Below, in pieces: positions 11,301 to 20,847 of a stretch of DNA of 64,000 bases. The position numbers and the translations under genes are program-made. The notes under the pieces were generated by a model that made no database searches, was not told the origin of the DNA, and was given only the letters and a program-made list of their open reading frames with translations. The stretch's first letter is position 1; every line of letters starts with the position of its first letter. Source of the DNA: Lytechinus variegatus (Eukaryota > Echinodermata > Echinoidea > Temnopleuroida > Toxopneustidae); contig NC_054754.1 of assembly GCF_018143015.1 (NCBI RefSeq), forward strand, positions 25,186,894 to 25,250,893, written 5' to 3'.

Positions 11301-14300
11301 GGGGTATATCAAAAAAATAAAAAGTGATGATGATGATGATGATAATGATGACGATGAAGATAATGACGATGATGAGGACGATGATAATGATGATTGCGGT
11401 GATGATGTGATGGTGTTCATGGTGAAGATGATGACTATATGAACTAATATCATTACCTACTAGACATATATATAATTCCAAATACATGTAGCGAGAAGTA
11501 TATGATAAACTTTTTTTACTTTTTTTAAGTCGAAATGTTATGCACTGTATGCTATGACACACTTCTCCAAGAAATCTATACCTTGAATAACCATAAATTC
11601 TTTAAAATATCACATCCATAAAAAAATGACTTCAAAAAGGCAATATCTTCAGAAATGTATTTTTCCAAGGCACATTTTTACATATTTGACTTTCACTGAC
11701 ATTGATAAAGCAAATCAATTGTTTCTTACATAATCATCTTTCTTAGAGCCATACTTGGCTATGTATTCAATATGTTTGTCCAAGAGGAGTTCCTTTGGTG
11801 CTGTTGGTTTTAAAGTTACGTCTTTGATGGGGGTACCCTACATAGAGAAAATATGGCAGAGAAATAAAAGGTAGATGTTAAGATGTTATCTAATGTGAAT
11901 TATTCTAAGTTAGTTACCCCTCTGTGCCGGCTATGTTTTGCTTCAATTTCATGCAGAGATGCCAAGTTCAAAGACCAGCTATGCGCGAGATTTTCTGTGA
12001 ATCTGAGTGAGATCACAGACATTGTGTACAATGTATATGGGGATAGGCTGTGATAGTTGCGTGAGACAGAGATTTGAGGGGATGAACAAGAGTCCAAAAT
12101 GCTTGAGTCTCACGCATAATGCGTGAGACTTGGTAGCTCTGTTCATGTAATTACGACCAAATTAGTTAACTGTATCCAAACATTTCTATTCTCATTTTAG
12201 CACACATGGGTTCATTTGAGTTCAGGGTATATTCATACTCATAGACACTTGTTCACTGCTACCACCCTGCCTGTATGCCAATGTTGTACAGAACACACAC
12301 TTAAGAAAATCATTAAAATATCACTTTTGTGACCAAAATTACAAATTTCCATACAGTTGCAATTTATTTATCATTAATAACTTAGGAATAATTTTTGTAT
12401 TCACTAGAGCGCTCAAAAAGTTGAATTTTGGGCATATTTTTGTGTACGCCCTCTATTGATGGAAAGTAATATGGCAAGAAAATTTTCATTTTTTGATCTC
12501 TATTTTTAATTAAGAAAAAAATGATTTCACGAATCAAATTTAAATAAGAGCCAAGTTGTATGGAAAATAGGTGTAATGGAAACTGTCAGTGTAAAAAAAT
12601 CAAGCATTTGTTCCTAAGAAACAAAGAAAATAAGCCAAACATTGCCACCCTTATTTTGCCACACATGGAGAAATAACTGAGAACAAGGTTATAACATAGA
12701 TTAGTAGCTATCACAAGCATAATGGATATTAACCTTGTGTTAGCTAATGATTTTTTTTCACGAACATCATTTTGGCATAATTAATATTTGAGTGATTGAC
12801 AAAGAGTATAAAACTCTCAATCTCATTTGAAAAAATACAAAAATTCAATTCAATAACATTTCATATACAGTGTAGATCTCATTATGACGTCAGAAGCGAG
12901 ACTTTGGATTCGTTAGGAATTTATGTCATAGAGGGCAGCATGGAAATCTGGGGAGCTACAAACTAACGTGAAATTTGTTATGTTTTTATATGGAATCCCG
13001 ATTGCTAATTGTTATTTTTGAGACAGCCCAATGTTGTTGAACGGTCGTCAGTTACACCAGTTTCACAAAAGGGTGCACTATGTCATTTGTCAGCAATCGG
13101 GGTTTGCAGTTAAGATAACCGTCACCACATCAGTTCAACAACAGCTTCCAGTTGGACAACAGGTCACAGCCTACCTGCTACGATGAGTTTTACCGGACCT
13201 AGCCCACCATGCGTTGATGATGGGATTCGACCAGAGGATTCCGCTAGTCAGAGCGGAAGTACGTCGTCGTCTGTCAGGCTGAAGGCGATAGCAAGGAAGG
13301 CTGCATTGGCTGCAGAGGCTGCAGCGTTGAAGCAGAGATTGGCTCTGGAGAGGGAGGAGTTGGATCTGAGACAGCGTAAGATTCAGCTTGATATGGACAC
13401 TCGAATAAAGATAGCTGAAGCTGAGGCAGAAGTATACCTTTCTGCAGAAGAAGGACATTTGGCTACAGATGTCAAGGATCTTCACGGGGCTCAAGCTAAG
13501 GTTGATGATGTTCTGCCTCATCTAGTTGCTACTGAAAACTCCAAGGTGAGGGAAGATGTCCGGGCTCCTCTAGGGGCTCACGCCAAGCCTGATGATTTCC
13601 TGCCTCGTCCAGATGATGGTAATAACTCCAAGATGAGGGAAGAAGTTACCCGTTCTTATGAGCGACCAAGGGCAGTGGATACTCAGGACTTACTACTTCA
13701 GATAATTGACAACAGCCAGAAGCAACAGAGAGATTTGCTGGAAGGACTATTTGTCCCTCAGACACAGATTATGACATTTGATGGAAGTCCTCTCAAGTTT
13801 TGGGAATTTTGGAGGGCATTTGAGAGCACTGTTGACTGCACCGGCATACCTGATAGTGCCAAGCTAACTCGGCTATTACACTATTGTGAAGGAGATGCCC
13901 GCAAGATCTTGCAGTCATGTAGTATTATGCCACCATCAGAAGGATACAGGAGAGCAAAGGCACTTCTTCATGGCCGATTCGGAACTCCCTTCATGATTGC
14001 TGATGCCTGGATCAGGAAGGTGACTGGAGGGCCAAAGATAACCGGACGAGATAAGAGAATGCTGCAAGAGCTAGCTGATGAGTTACAGGTTTGTCTCCAG
14101 ACTTTGGACGCTATGGGGTATACTAGTGATTTATCGCCACAACCTGTTCTCTTGCAGATCGTTGAGAGGCTGCCACTTTACCTGCGGAGCAAATGGGTGT
14201 CGGTGGTAGGCGGGATTCGTCGCGATGCTAGACTTCCAAATATATTTGATCTGGTTTCCTTCATCCAGGCAAGGGCAGATGAGGAGAACGACCCTGTCTT

Positions 14301-17300
14301 TGGAAAGCTGCTTGTCAAGGAGCAGAGTGCTAGAACCAGCCCACCGATCAACAAAGCATCACGATCAAGGAGGAGTACCTTTTCTACCAGTGCATCAGGT
14401 GAAGAGACGGCACCGTTGGTTTGTGTGAAATGTAAGGAGTCACACACTCTGTTTGCTTGTAACGCATTCAAGCAAATGCAGCCTGAAGAAAGATTCAAGC
14501 TCGTTGTGGAGAACAAGCTGTGCTTCAATTGTTTGGAGAAGAGGCACACATCAAGAAACTGCCAGGTGAAAAGGGTGTGCTCCGTGCCAGGATGCAAGAG
14601 GAAGCACACTAAGTTCCTCCATCGGGACAAGATGGAACAGCCTCGACAAGCCCAGGAGGGGGTTGGTGAACCTGCATCTGAGAAGGTTGAGAGTTATGCC
14701 ACAGGGGCCGGTGGAAATAAGAGGATCCTACTACCCATAGTTCCAATCAGAGTTTATGCATCGGCCAAGGATGATGGCATGGAGGCCCTGGCACTTTTGG
14801 ACTCTGGTTCCACTAGCACATTCTGCACGGAGGAATTAGCGGAGAGAGTAAAGGCCCATGGATCAGCTAGCACGGTGTCTGTGTCAACTCTGGACAGGGC
14901 TAACAGTGAACTCCACACCACTGTCGTTAGTTTGAGGATTGAGCCAAAGTCTTCGCCAAGAGTGGTGACTCTCCCTCGAGTGTACACCAAGGCCGACATC
15001 AACATAAGTGTAGACCACTTACTTTGTAGACGAGATGTCGATCAGTTTGCACATCTTTCGGATATCCACTTTCCAAGCTCGAATAAAGTCAAGGTGGATA
15101 TTCTAATTGGTCAAGACTATCCTGAGCTACTGTGTCCTCTGGAGACAAGACGAGGTGAACCAGGAGAACCTTATGCAGTAAGGACAGTACTAGGCTGGAC
15201 GCTCAATGGACCTGTCCAGGGAAATGGTAAGAGGATGCCATTAAGTTCGCACTTCATCTCAGAGGAAATGTCACTCGACAATCAGTGCAAGATGTTTTGG
15301 TCCCTTGAGACCAGTGATATGTGTAACATAAACACAGCTGCCAAGGGAATGTCAGTTCAGGACCAGGAAGTGTTGAAGTTATGGGAGGATAACGTGGTAA
15401 GGAGTGGAGGACATTACCAGCTGCCCATACCATTCAAGGAACAACCGCCACCCTTGAGTGACAACAGATGGATGGCTCAGCAGAGGCTTGAATCCTTGAA
15501 AAGACGACTAAGCAAAGATGAATTGATGCATGCCAAGTATTCACAAGGCATGGCTGACCTTCTCGACAAGGGCTACGCTGAAGCAGTGGATGATTCTCTA
15601 CCACTGGACGGAACTTGTTGGTATTTACCGCATCACCCTGTGGTTAACGAGAAGAAACCGGAGAAAGTTCGCATCGTCTTCGACTGTGCCGCCAAATCTG
15701 ATGGTGTAGGATTAAATGATGTCGTCAGGCAAGGGCCAGACCTAACGAACAAGTTGTCGGGCGTATTACTACGCTTTCGTCAAGCACCAGTAGCTATCAT
15801 GGCCGATGTGGAAGCCATGTTCCATCAAGTGAAGCTAGATGCAGATGAACGAGATGTTCTTCGCTTCTTATGGTGGCCAGGAGGGAAATTGGATGAAGTT
15901 CCCAGGACCTACAGGATGTGTGTCCACCTGTTCGGGGGTACTTGGAGCCCCAGCTGTTGCTCATTTGCCTTGCGGCAAACAGCTAAGGACTTTGGGGATC
16001 AGTGCAATACAGAAGCACCAAAGGTAGTAGAGCGAAATTTCTACGTGGACGACTGTCTTGTATCTGTGGAGAATGAAGATGATGCAATCAAACTGTCGAC
16101 AGAGCTTAGAGAACTGTTGCAGAAGGGAGGTTTTCGACTAGCTAAATGGTTGAGCAACAGTCCAAGGGTTCTGCAAAGCATACCAGTGTCTGAAAGAGCC
16201 AAGAAGGTTGCTGGGATAGACTTGAACTTTGAGGCCCTCCCAGTGGAGCGAGCACTTGGTATGATATGGGATATAGAGATGGACAGCTTCATCTACAAGA
16301 TTCAGCCCAAGCCCAAACCTTTGTCTCGAAGAGGGATACTGAGTATAGTCTCTTCAATCTATGACCCTTTGGGTTATGCCAGCCCATTTGTCCTGAGAGG
16401 GAAGATGATTCTACAGGAATTGACGAGGAAGAAGCTGAGTTGGGATGAGCCCATTCCCGACATTGATGCCAAGAACTGGAGAGCTTGGATCGAGGAACTT
16501 CCTGAGATGGAGGGATTCGGAGTACACATATGTGTCAAGCCTCAGAACTTCGGGAAGGTGACCGAGTATACAATTCACAACTTCTCTGATGCATCGGAAG
16601 TGGCCTATGGTGCAGTATCCTATCTAGTGATGAGGAATGAAGAAGGGCAGGTGCATAGCAGTCTCCTGATGGCTAAGTCACGTCTTGCACCTATAAAGAC
16701 TGTTACCATACCCCGTTTGGAGCTGATGGCAGCAACGCTGGCTGTCAACATGGATATTATGGTCAGGGAAGAGCTGGACCTGCCGATCAAGATGTCATAC
16801 TTTTGGACTGACAGTATGATTGTTCTTCATTATATCCGTAGTGAAGATAGGTGGTTCAAAGTCTTTGTGACCAACAGACTTGCGACAATCCACCAAGCCA
16901 CAGAGCTGAGCCAGTGGAGACACATAGACACAAAGGTGAATCCTGCAGATGTTGTGTCTAGGGGCACGTCACCAATGAAGCTGAAGAATGACAAAGGATG
17001 GCTTGAGGGACCAGACTTTATACAGCTTCCGGAGGAACAATGGCCAAAATGTCCCTTTGAGAAAGAGGAGATCAATGAGGATGATCCAGAGCTAAAACCA
17101 ACAAAGGTGCAGACATTTACTGTGAGTGATGGTAGAGGGTGCATTGATAGAATCCTAATGCACTACTCTGACTGGACAAGACTACGCAGAGCAGTAGCCT
17201 GGTGGCTTAAGCTGAAGGAGTACCTCAGATGGAAAAAGCAGAAACTCAGTGCCTGGAAAATGCAGTAGCTTAAAACCAGAGGACTTGAAGTGTGCTGAGA

Positions 17301-20300
17301 AAGCAATATTTCAGCATGTGCAGCATGAATCCTTCCCAGAGGAGTTGAAGCTACTGAAGGAGATAGACGGAATACCAGAGGGACGAGAAAGAGTTGTGAA
17401 AAAGGGGTCTAAGCTCGCAAAGATGGATCCGGTCTTCCAAGATGGTCTTCTGAGAGTAGGGGGCAGACTCGGACGAGCCCAGATCCCAGGCAGTGCGAAG
17501 CACCAGGTGATAATGCCCAGGCAACATCATGTATCAACGTTGTTGGTACGATATGTACATAAAAACATTGGACATCAAGGCCAAAATCATGTTTTGGCAG
17601 AACTCAGACAACAATACTGGATTCTTGGAGCAGGGGTTCTCGTGAGAGGCTTGGTAAGAAAGTGTGTTACCTGTCGTCGTTACCAGGCCAAGGTTGGTAA
17701 GCAGAAGATGGCGGATCTACCTGCCTACCGAGTAGCAGCTGGTGAGCCGGCCTTCACGAACGTTGGGATGGACTTTTTCGGTCCATTTGAGATCAAGTAA
17801 GGACGCTCAGTGAGGAAAAGATACGGTGTGGTGTTTACCTGTATGGCCACCAGCACTATCCACATTGAGGTCGCTGATTCTCTCGAAACTAGCTCCTGCA
17901 TTGACGCTATTAGAAGGATGATGAGTACAAGGGGGCCGATAACGAAATTGGTATCTGACAACGGCACCAATCTGGTTGAAGCTGAAGGTGAACTTAGGAA
18001 GGCTTTGAAAGATTGGAACCAGGAGGAGATGTCTCATTTCACTGCCAACAGAGGGATTGACTGGTCCTTCAATCCGCCAGGGGCCTCACACTACGGTGGA
18101 GTATGGGAGAGACAGATACGAACTATTAGAAAGGTACTGCAAGCTGTCCTTAATGAGCAGTATCTGAGGACATGCCAGACAGAAGAGCAGCTTCATACTC
18201 TGATGTGTGAGGTGGAGGCAATTGTGAATAGCCGTCCACTTACTCGCGTGTCTGATGACCCAGGGGATCTTGAAGTGATAACGCCTAGCAGTCTACTAAA
18301 CATGAAGCGAACGTCTACACTGCCTCCATGCAAATCTACCATGGGGGATATCTATGCGAGAAGACGCTGGAAGCAGATGCAGCATCTAGCTGATGACTTT
18401 TGGAGAAGGTGGATACGGGAGTATCTTCCTAGCCTACAACAACGTCAGCGGTGGGAGCAGCCTGAGCGCAATCTTGATGTTGGAGACGTGGTGCTAATCG
18501 CTGATGGAACTTTACCCAGATGTTGCTGGTTGATGGGTCGCGTGTGTGAGATTCATCCAGATAAGCATGGACGCGTACGAAGTGCTAAGGTAAAGACTGC
18601 GACGTCGATGCTAACCAGGCCTATCACAAAACTTTGTTTATTGCTTGAGCAAGAAGAATCGCGATAAAGGAAAGACAAGTTGATTAGGTGTTTTGATAGG
18701 GTTCGCGGAATCTTTTAATTTTTTCATAAATTAATAACAGGTTACTTTAATTGAGAAAGCGGATAAACACTGATAATATCGCGTACATTACATTTAAAGG
18801 AGCAAGACAACCTTTGGACAGCAACAATGGACAGCTTCGATAGGATAGCGTGTTTTGTTTAAATTAGGATTTACATCTTAGTGATAATTTGATAAGAGAT
18901 AGCCGATTATTAAATGAAACGAGCCCGATGAGCAGCAAAAGGATAGACATTGGACTTTCATTGAAGGAACATTATTGATATGAAATGGTGCTTTATGAAG
19001 CTATGAACTTTTTTCATCTTGTGACTATGGACTTCGTCTTAATAAGCACCTACTTTATGAAGCGTCATGGACTTCTCATCTCGAGATTTGGACTCAGTTT
19101 GAGCATTCATTGTGTCTTGCTATTTCAGAGATGCCACTCTTCAGGAAATTTCCTTATTTCATGAATTTTTGCTCAGATCATTTGTACAAAGGCATAGGCA
19201 AAAGTCAATTTTCAGGAAATTTCATCACCAAGTGGCTTCTTTGCTATTTGTATTTGCTTGTGCTCACTAACCACATTTCCTCTTCCACAGGTACTCTTGG
19301 GGACGATATGTGAATGTTTGTATAAAGGAGACTTAGTTGTTATATCGTTTTGAGATAGAAGGTGAACAGGGATTGTAAACTGGCTTGTTTACTTCTATAA
19401 TTTTGGTTCAGTTTGAACTTGTGAACCCGTCATAAATTTTATATCATCAAAGAATGAAAGATTTTTTCACACTGTGTGCAAAATTAGAAATTTGTCAAGG
19501 ATATATTTTATTGTTTAATTTGTTTCAAAATGGAAACAAACATTGAGGTAAATTGCAATCCAGTTTACAGTTGCATGTTCCTTATATTGTGATTTCAGTA
19601 TTTGATATGTCTTCAGGTGATTAATTAATGCAAGTTACATGTTATTTACGGCAGATCAATGGTTTTGTCATTTATGCTGTGTTACCATAGCAACCTTGGA
19701 ACATTTGAGATATTTCTGTGAAAACAATTTAGGAAATGCCTTATGAAGTCAAGGAGGAATATTAAGTTTGGTAAATTAAGAATTGTCTGTAATTTAAGGG
19801 GCCGGAATGTAGATCTCATTATGACGTCAGAAGCGAGACTTTGGATTCGTTAGGAATTTATGTCGTAGAGGGCAGCATGGAAATCTGCGGAGCTACAAAC
19901 TAACGTGAAATTTGTTATGTTTTTATATGGAATCCCGATTGCTAATTGTTATTTTTGAGACAGCCCAATGTTGTTGAACGGTCGTCAGTTACACCAGTTT
20001 CACAAAAGGGTGCACTATGTCATTTGTCAGCAATCGGGGTTTGCAGTTAAGATAACCGTCACCACATACAGGAATCTAGAGGATTGAAAGAAAAATGAGT
20101 CCCAAAAAACTCAGACGCTTGAAAAATGGGACCTGTATCAGCAATTCAATTGGATATAGACACAGACATAGTGGCAATGACTTAATATAAAGTAATAAAC
20201 ACTATCTCAAGGACAAACATCATCTGATCACAATGCCATGGTTGGACAATGTCAATGTCATATGTCATGTCTCATGACAATGATGTCATAATAATTACAT

Positions 20301-20719
20301 CGTTTACCACTTTTTAGTTTTATGCATTATTAGTACGCATCTGCAACAGCAATTGAACACTGAGTTTTGGAATTTCGAAATATATATAGCTTTATTAGTT
20401 TATTCCCCTCCCCTCATCATGACTCATCCTAGTGTGGCAGTGACGACTGTCTACACATACACCATGCACCAGTCCATGCATCAGTGCATCCTTTTTTGTG
20501 TGGGCAAATATAAAGCCGTCGAAAAAAATCATACGACACAAACATACGGTACGACGTTCTGAACACATGGGACCAAAGCAAGGAAAAAAAAAATCTCGAA
20601 TAAACAAGTGCCAATTATACAGGGATAAAATACTTCTGTTGTTACTAAACTAAAGTCAGGACGCCCCTTCCAACATTTCATGATATCTATATTACAAATA
20701 TAAGTTATAAACTTACCAT
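5219..20719 (-). CDS. RABGGTB: Rab geranylgeranyltransferase beta subunit, complete, nine coding exons
   Basis: This is the catalytic beta subunit of cytosolic Rab geranylgeranyltransferase. With the alpha subunit and REP it attaches geranylgeranyl groups to C-terminal cysteines of Rab GTPases. Coding exons in transcript order are 20719-20717, 11837-11730, 10885-10688, 9810-9705, 9084-9032, 7711-7598, 6932-6821, 5971-5808 and 5362-5219. All junctions are GT-AG and in phase, giving 1002 nt or 333 residues; the human protein has about 331. The product begins MGTPIKDV, like vertebrate MGTPQKDV. Five prenyltransferase repeats are visible: [46 protein letters not shown] and [14 protein letters not shown]. 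By family comparison the zinc ligands are D239 and C241 (LPDVCYSWW) and H291 (PFHTLFG). The 8.9-kb intron 1 carries an antisense BEL/Pao retrotransposon. The reading frame is intact, so I expect a functional gene. Untranslated ends and the poly(A) site were not located. Confidence 0.96.
5808..5971 (-). CDS. RABGGTB: RABGGTB coding exon 8
   Basis: Completes codon 232 and encodes residues 233-286. LPDVCYSWW supplies zinc ligands D239 and C241. The exon ends in the fifth repeat [16 protein letters not shown]. Acceptor TAG, donor GTAAGA. Confidence 0.96.
6490..6688. mobile_element. MITE, AAGGCCTGGTCACACC family, copy 1
   Basis: About 40-bp inverted ends (TAAAGGCCTGGTCACACCGC and GCGGTGTGACCAGGCCTTA). 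Purine-rich centre. Between RABGGTB exons 8 and 7. Confidence 0.75.
6821..6932 (-). CDS. RABGGTB: RABGGTB coding exon 7
   Basis: Residues 195-231 plus one base of codon 232: [20 protein letters not shown], then [17 protein letters not shown]. It carries the start of the fourth repeat. Acceptor TAG, donor GTAAGA. Confidence 0.95.
7041..7358. mobile_element. piggyBac-like MITE with TTAA target sites
   Basis: Ends CCCAGTTAGCTCCGGCCCGC and GCGGGCCGGAGCTCCCTGGG, flanked on both sides by TTAA (7037-7040 and 7359-7362). TTAA duplication and a CCC start are piggyBac hallmarks. 318 bp, in RABGGTB intron 7 (5'-side numbering: between exons 7 and 6), non-coding. Confidence 0.7.
7598..7711 (-). CDS. RABGGTB: RABGGTB coding exon 6
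   Basis: 38 codons, residues 157-194, from [13 protein letters not shown] to SESHSGQ. It contains the third prenyltransferase repeat ([13 protein letters not shown]). Acceptor TAG, donor GTAAGA. Confidence 0.95.
8010..8754. mobile_element. piggyBac-like MITE (CCCTATCTAGG ends) with TTAA target sites
   Basis: Starts CCCTATCTAGG and ends CCTAGATAGGG, flanked by TTAA at 8006-8009 and 8755-8758. G-rich and C-rich segments lie just inside both ends (GGGGGCCTCGGAGG and GGGGGGCCTGGGAG). 745 bp, no coding potential, between RABGGTB exons 6 and 5. Confidence 0.75.
9032..9084 (-). CDS. RABGGTB: RABGGTB coding exon 5
   Basis: A 53-nt exon completing codon 139 and encoding residues 140-156, [17 protein letters not shown]. 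This block, the start of the substrate-binding helix pair, is almost invariant in RabGGTase beta subunits. Acceptor CAG, donor GTAAGT. Confidence 0.95.
9705..9810 (-). CDS. RABGGTB: RABGGTB coding exon 4
   Basis: Residues 104-138 plus the first base of codon 139. It reads [20 protein letters not shown] and then [13 protein letters not shown], the second prenyltransferase repeat. Acceptor TAG, donor GTAAG. Confidence 0.95.
9953..10422. mobile_element. Foldback MITE, GGGGAAGTTCAC family, copy 1
   Basis: Starts TAAAGGGGAAGTTCAC and ends AACTTCCCCTTTA, with inverted arms (ATAGCAGAAAAAA versus TTTTTTCTGCTAC). Lies between RABGGTB exons 4 and 3. Copy 2 is at about 25095-25580. Confidence 0.72.
10688..10885 (-). 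CDS. RABGGTB: RABGGTB coding exon 3
   Basis: 66 codons, residues 38-103. It contains [20 protein letters not shown] and the first prenyltransferase repeat ([20 protein letters not shown]). Acceptor CAG, donor GTGAGG. Confidence 0.96.
11325..11430 (+). repeat. GAT/GAC microsatellite
   Basis: Imperfect (GATGAT)n in RABGGTB intron 2. The apparent acidic frame (D/N/E runs) is compositional. Confidence 0.9.
11730..11837 (-). CDS. RABGGTB: RABGGTB coding exon 2
   Basis: 36 codons, residues 2-37, running from [11 protein letters not shown] to [12 protein letters not shown]. It encodes the N-terminal extension and first helix of the beta subunit. Acceptor TAG and donor GTAAGA. Confidence 0.94.
12240..12700 (-). 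repeat. Interspersed repeat, GAACAAGGTTATA family, copy 1
   Basis: About 460 bp, from CACTTGTTCACTGCTACC to GAGAACAAGGTTATAAC. Inverted relative to copies at 21482-21975 and 24487-24985. Shared blocks include TTTGGGCATATTTTTGTGTA and CACACATGGAGAAATAACTG. Directly upstream of the BEL insertion. Confidence 0.75.
12871..13129 (+). repeat. 5' LTR of BEL/Pao element
   Basis: 259 bp starting TGTAGATCTC and ending GTCACCACA (TG...CA ends). Differs from the 3' LTR at two sites: GTCATAG versus GTCGTAG, and CTGGGGAG versus CTGCGGAG. Confidence 0.95.
13183..17268 (+). CDS. BEL/Pao Gag-Pol polyprotein (Gag, protease, RT, RNase H)
   Basis: An open frame of 1361 codons. An N-terminal coiled-coil-like region rich in A, E, K and R (about 25-100) leads into a Gag region. 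It is followed by cysteine/histidine knuckles from C414 (CVKCKESH, then [14 protein letters not shown], then [10 protein letters not shown]). An aspartic protease site [12 protein letters not shown] (D540) and reverse transcriptase follow, with [14 protein letters not shown] and the catalytic YVDD at Y954. RNase H follows, with [13 protein letters not shown] (D1136). This domain order and the IVFDCAAKS block before the RT core are typical of BEL/Pao. The frame ends early at TAG 17266-17268. The integrase continues in another frame, so a one- or two-base indel is inferred near 17230-17268. Confidence 0.93.
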   Translation: MSFTGPSPPCVDDGIRPEDSASQSGSTSSSVRLKAIARKAALAAEAAALKQRLALEREELDLRQRKIQLDMDTRIKIAEAEAEVYLSAEEGHLATDVKDLHGAQAKVDDVLPHLVATENSKVREDVRAPLGAHAKPDDFLPRPDDGNNSKMREEVTRSYERPRAVDTQDLLLQIIDNSQKQQRDLLEGLFVPQTQIMTFDGSPLKFWEFWRAFESTVDCTGIPDSAKLTRLLHYCEGDARKILQSCSIMPPSEGYRRAKALLHGRFGTPFMIADAWIRKVTGGPKITGRDKRMLQELADELQVCLQTLDAMGYTSDLSPQPVLLQIVERLPLYLRSKWVSVVGGIRRDARLPNIFDLVSFIQARADEENDPVFGKLLVKEQSARTSPPINKASRSRRSTFSTSASGEETAPLVCVKCKESHTLFACNAFKQMQPEERFKLVVENKLCFNCLEKRHTSRNCQVKRVCSVPGCKRKHTKFLHRDKMEQPRQAQEGVGEPASEKVESYATGAGGNKRILLPIVPIRVYASAKDDGMEALALLDSGSTSTFCTEELAERVKAHGSASTVSVSTLDRANSELHTTVVSLRIEPKSSPRVVTLPRVYTKADINISVDHLLCRRDVDQFAHLSDIHFPSSNKVKVDILIGQDYPELLCPLETRRGEPGEPYAVRTVLGWTLNGPVQGNGKRMPLSSHFISEEMSLDNQCKMFWSLETSDMCNINTAAKGMSVQDQEVLKLWEDNVVRSGGHYQLPIPFKEQPPPLSDNRWMAQQRLESLKRRLSKDELMHAKYSQGMADLLDKGYAEAVDDSLPLDGTCWYLPHHPVVNEKKPEKVRIVFDCAAKSDGVGLNDVVRQGPDLTNKLSGVLLRFRQAPVAIMADVEAMFHQVKLDADERDVLRFLWWPGGKLDEVPRTYRMCVHLFGGTWSPSCCSFALRQTAKDFGDQCNTEAPKVVERNFYVDDCLVSVENEDDAIKLSTELRELLQKGGFRLAKWLSNSPRVLQSIPVSERAKKVAGIDLNFEALPVERALGMIWDIEMDSFIYKIQPKPKPLSRRGILSIVSSIYDPLGYASPFVLRGKMILQELTRKKLSWDEPIPDIDAKNWRAWIEELPEMEGFGVHICVKPQNFGKVTEYTIHNFSDASEVAYGAVSYLVMRNEEGQVHSSLLMAKSRLAPIKTVTIPRLELMAATLAVNMDIMVREELDLPIKMSYFWTDSMIVLHYIRSEDRWFKVFVTNRLATIHQATELSQWRHIDTKVNPADVVSRGTSPMKLKNDKGWLEGPDFIQLPEEQWPKCPFEKEEINEDDPELKPTKVQTFTVSDGRGCIDRILMHYSDWTRLRRAVAWWLKLKEYLRWKKQKLSAWKMQ
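17249..17800 (+). pseudogene. BEL/Pao integrase N-terminal part, out of frame with Gag-Pol
   Basis: 183 codons in the second frame. They contain the integrase zinc-binding H2C2 domain ([17 protein letters not shown] and later [10 protein letters not shown]) and the first catalytic aspartate region (GMDFFGPF). The frame is shifted relative to the upstream polyprotein and ends at TAA 17798-17800 in the middle of the integrase core, where homologues continue. It is a broken piece of pol. Confidence 0.9.
17810..18667 (+). pseudogene. BEL/Pao integrase core and C-terminal part, after an internal stop
   Basis: 285 codons in the same frame as the preceding fragment, separated from it only by TAA at 17798. 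It carries the second catalytic aspartate ([10 protein letters not shown]), the glutamate motif region ([13 protein letters not shown]) and a C-terminal domain ([14 protein letters not shown]). One nonsense codon therefore splits the catalytic triad. The fragment ends TAA just before 18668. Confidence 0.9.
18668..19807 (+). other. BEL/Pao 3' non-coding region
   Basis: About 1.1 kb between the end of integrase and the 3' LTR. I see no envelope-like or other conserved frame; the longest open frame (19110-19313) shows no recognisable feature. It contains a purine-rich tract directly before the LTR. Confidence 0.6.
19808..20066 (+). repeat. 3' LTR of BEL/Pao element
   Basis: 259 bp, 257 identical to the 5' LTR. 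It is preceded by the purine-rich AAGGGGCCGGAA at 19796-19807, a plausible polypurine tract for plus-strand priming, and followed by the target duplication TACAG. Confidence 0.95.
20717..20719 (-). CDS. RABGGTB: RABGGTB coding exon 1 (start codon only)
   Basis: The ATG is followed at once by the donor GTAAGT. Joined to the acceptor before 11837 it reads ATG GGT ACC CCC, giving MGTP as in vertebrates. The longer open frame upstream in this exon (starting MTSSRAVV) is out of frame with exon 2 and is therefore 5' untranslated sequence or an upstream ORF. Confidence 0.88.
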
Positions 20720-20847
20720 TTCGTAAAATTGGTGACGACAGGCCTTTTTTTGTCAACACCACTGCTCTTGATGACGTCATCACTTATTATTGGACAGACT
20801 GCCAGAGGTGAAAGTTCTTCTTGATTGCTGTTTTTTCATACTTTAAG
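20720..20847. promoter_or_regulatory. Putative bidirectional promoter between RABGGTB and Flower
   Basis: Only 128 bases separate the divergent start codons of two widely expressed genes. A perfect CRE/ATF palindrome TGACGTCA lies at 20772-20779. AAGATGGCGG at 20845-20854 matches the YY1 consensus and covers the Flower start codon. No TATA box is evident. YY1 and CREB/ATF sites are common in animal bidirectional housekeeping promoters. That the region drives both genes is an inference; transcription start sites cannot be read from the sequence. Confidence 0.7.

Larger units (their letters stand above)
12871..20066 (+). mobile_element. BEL/Pao LTR retrotransposon, full length, in RABGGTB intron 1
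   Basis: The element has two 259-bp LTRs and a 5-bp target duplication TACAG (12866-12870 and 20067-20071), the length expected for BEL/Pao. The internal part encodes Gag with zinc knuckles, an aspartic protease, reverse transcriptase, RNase H and integrase in that order. It runs on the plus strand, antisense to RABGGTB. The LTRs differ at only two positions, which implies a recent insertion. Pol is nevertheless interrupted by a frameshift near 17230-17268 and a TAA at 17798. No TGG-type primer binding site directly abuts the 5' LTR. Confidence 0.95.

Noticed and set aside
13171..13521. Minus-strand frames inside the BEL Gag-Pol region
   Set aside because: Antisense shadows of a well-supported coding region with no motifs of their own.
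20529..20783. Frame starting MTSSRAVVLTKKG on the minus strand as the RABGGTB N-terminus
   Set aside because: It is out of frame with exon 2. The ATG at 20719 gives the family N-terminus MGTP. At most it is an upstream ORF.
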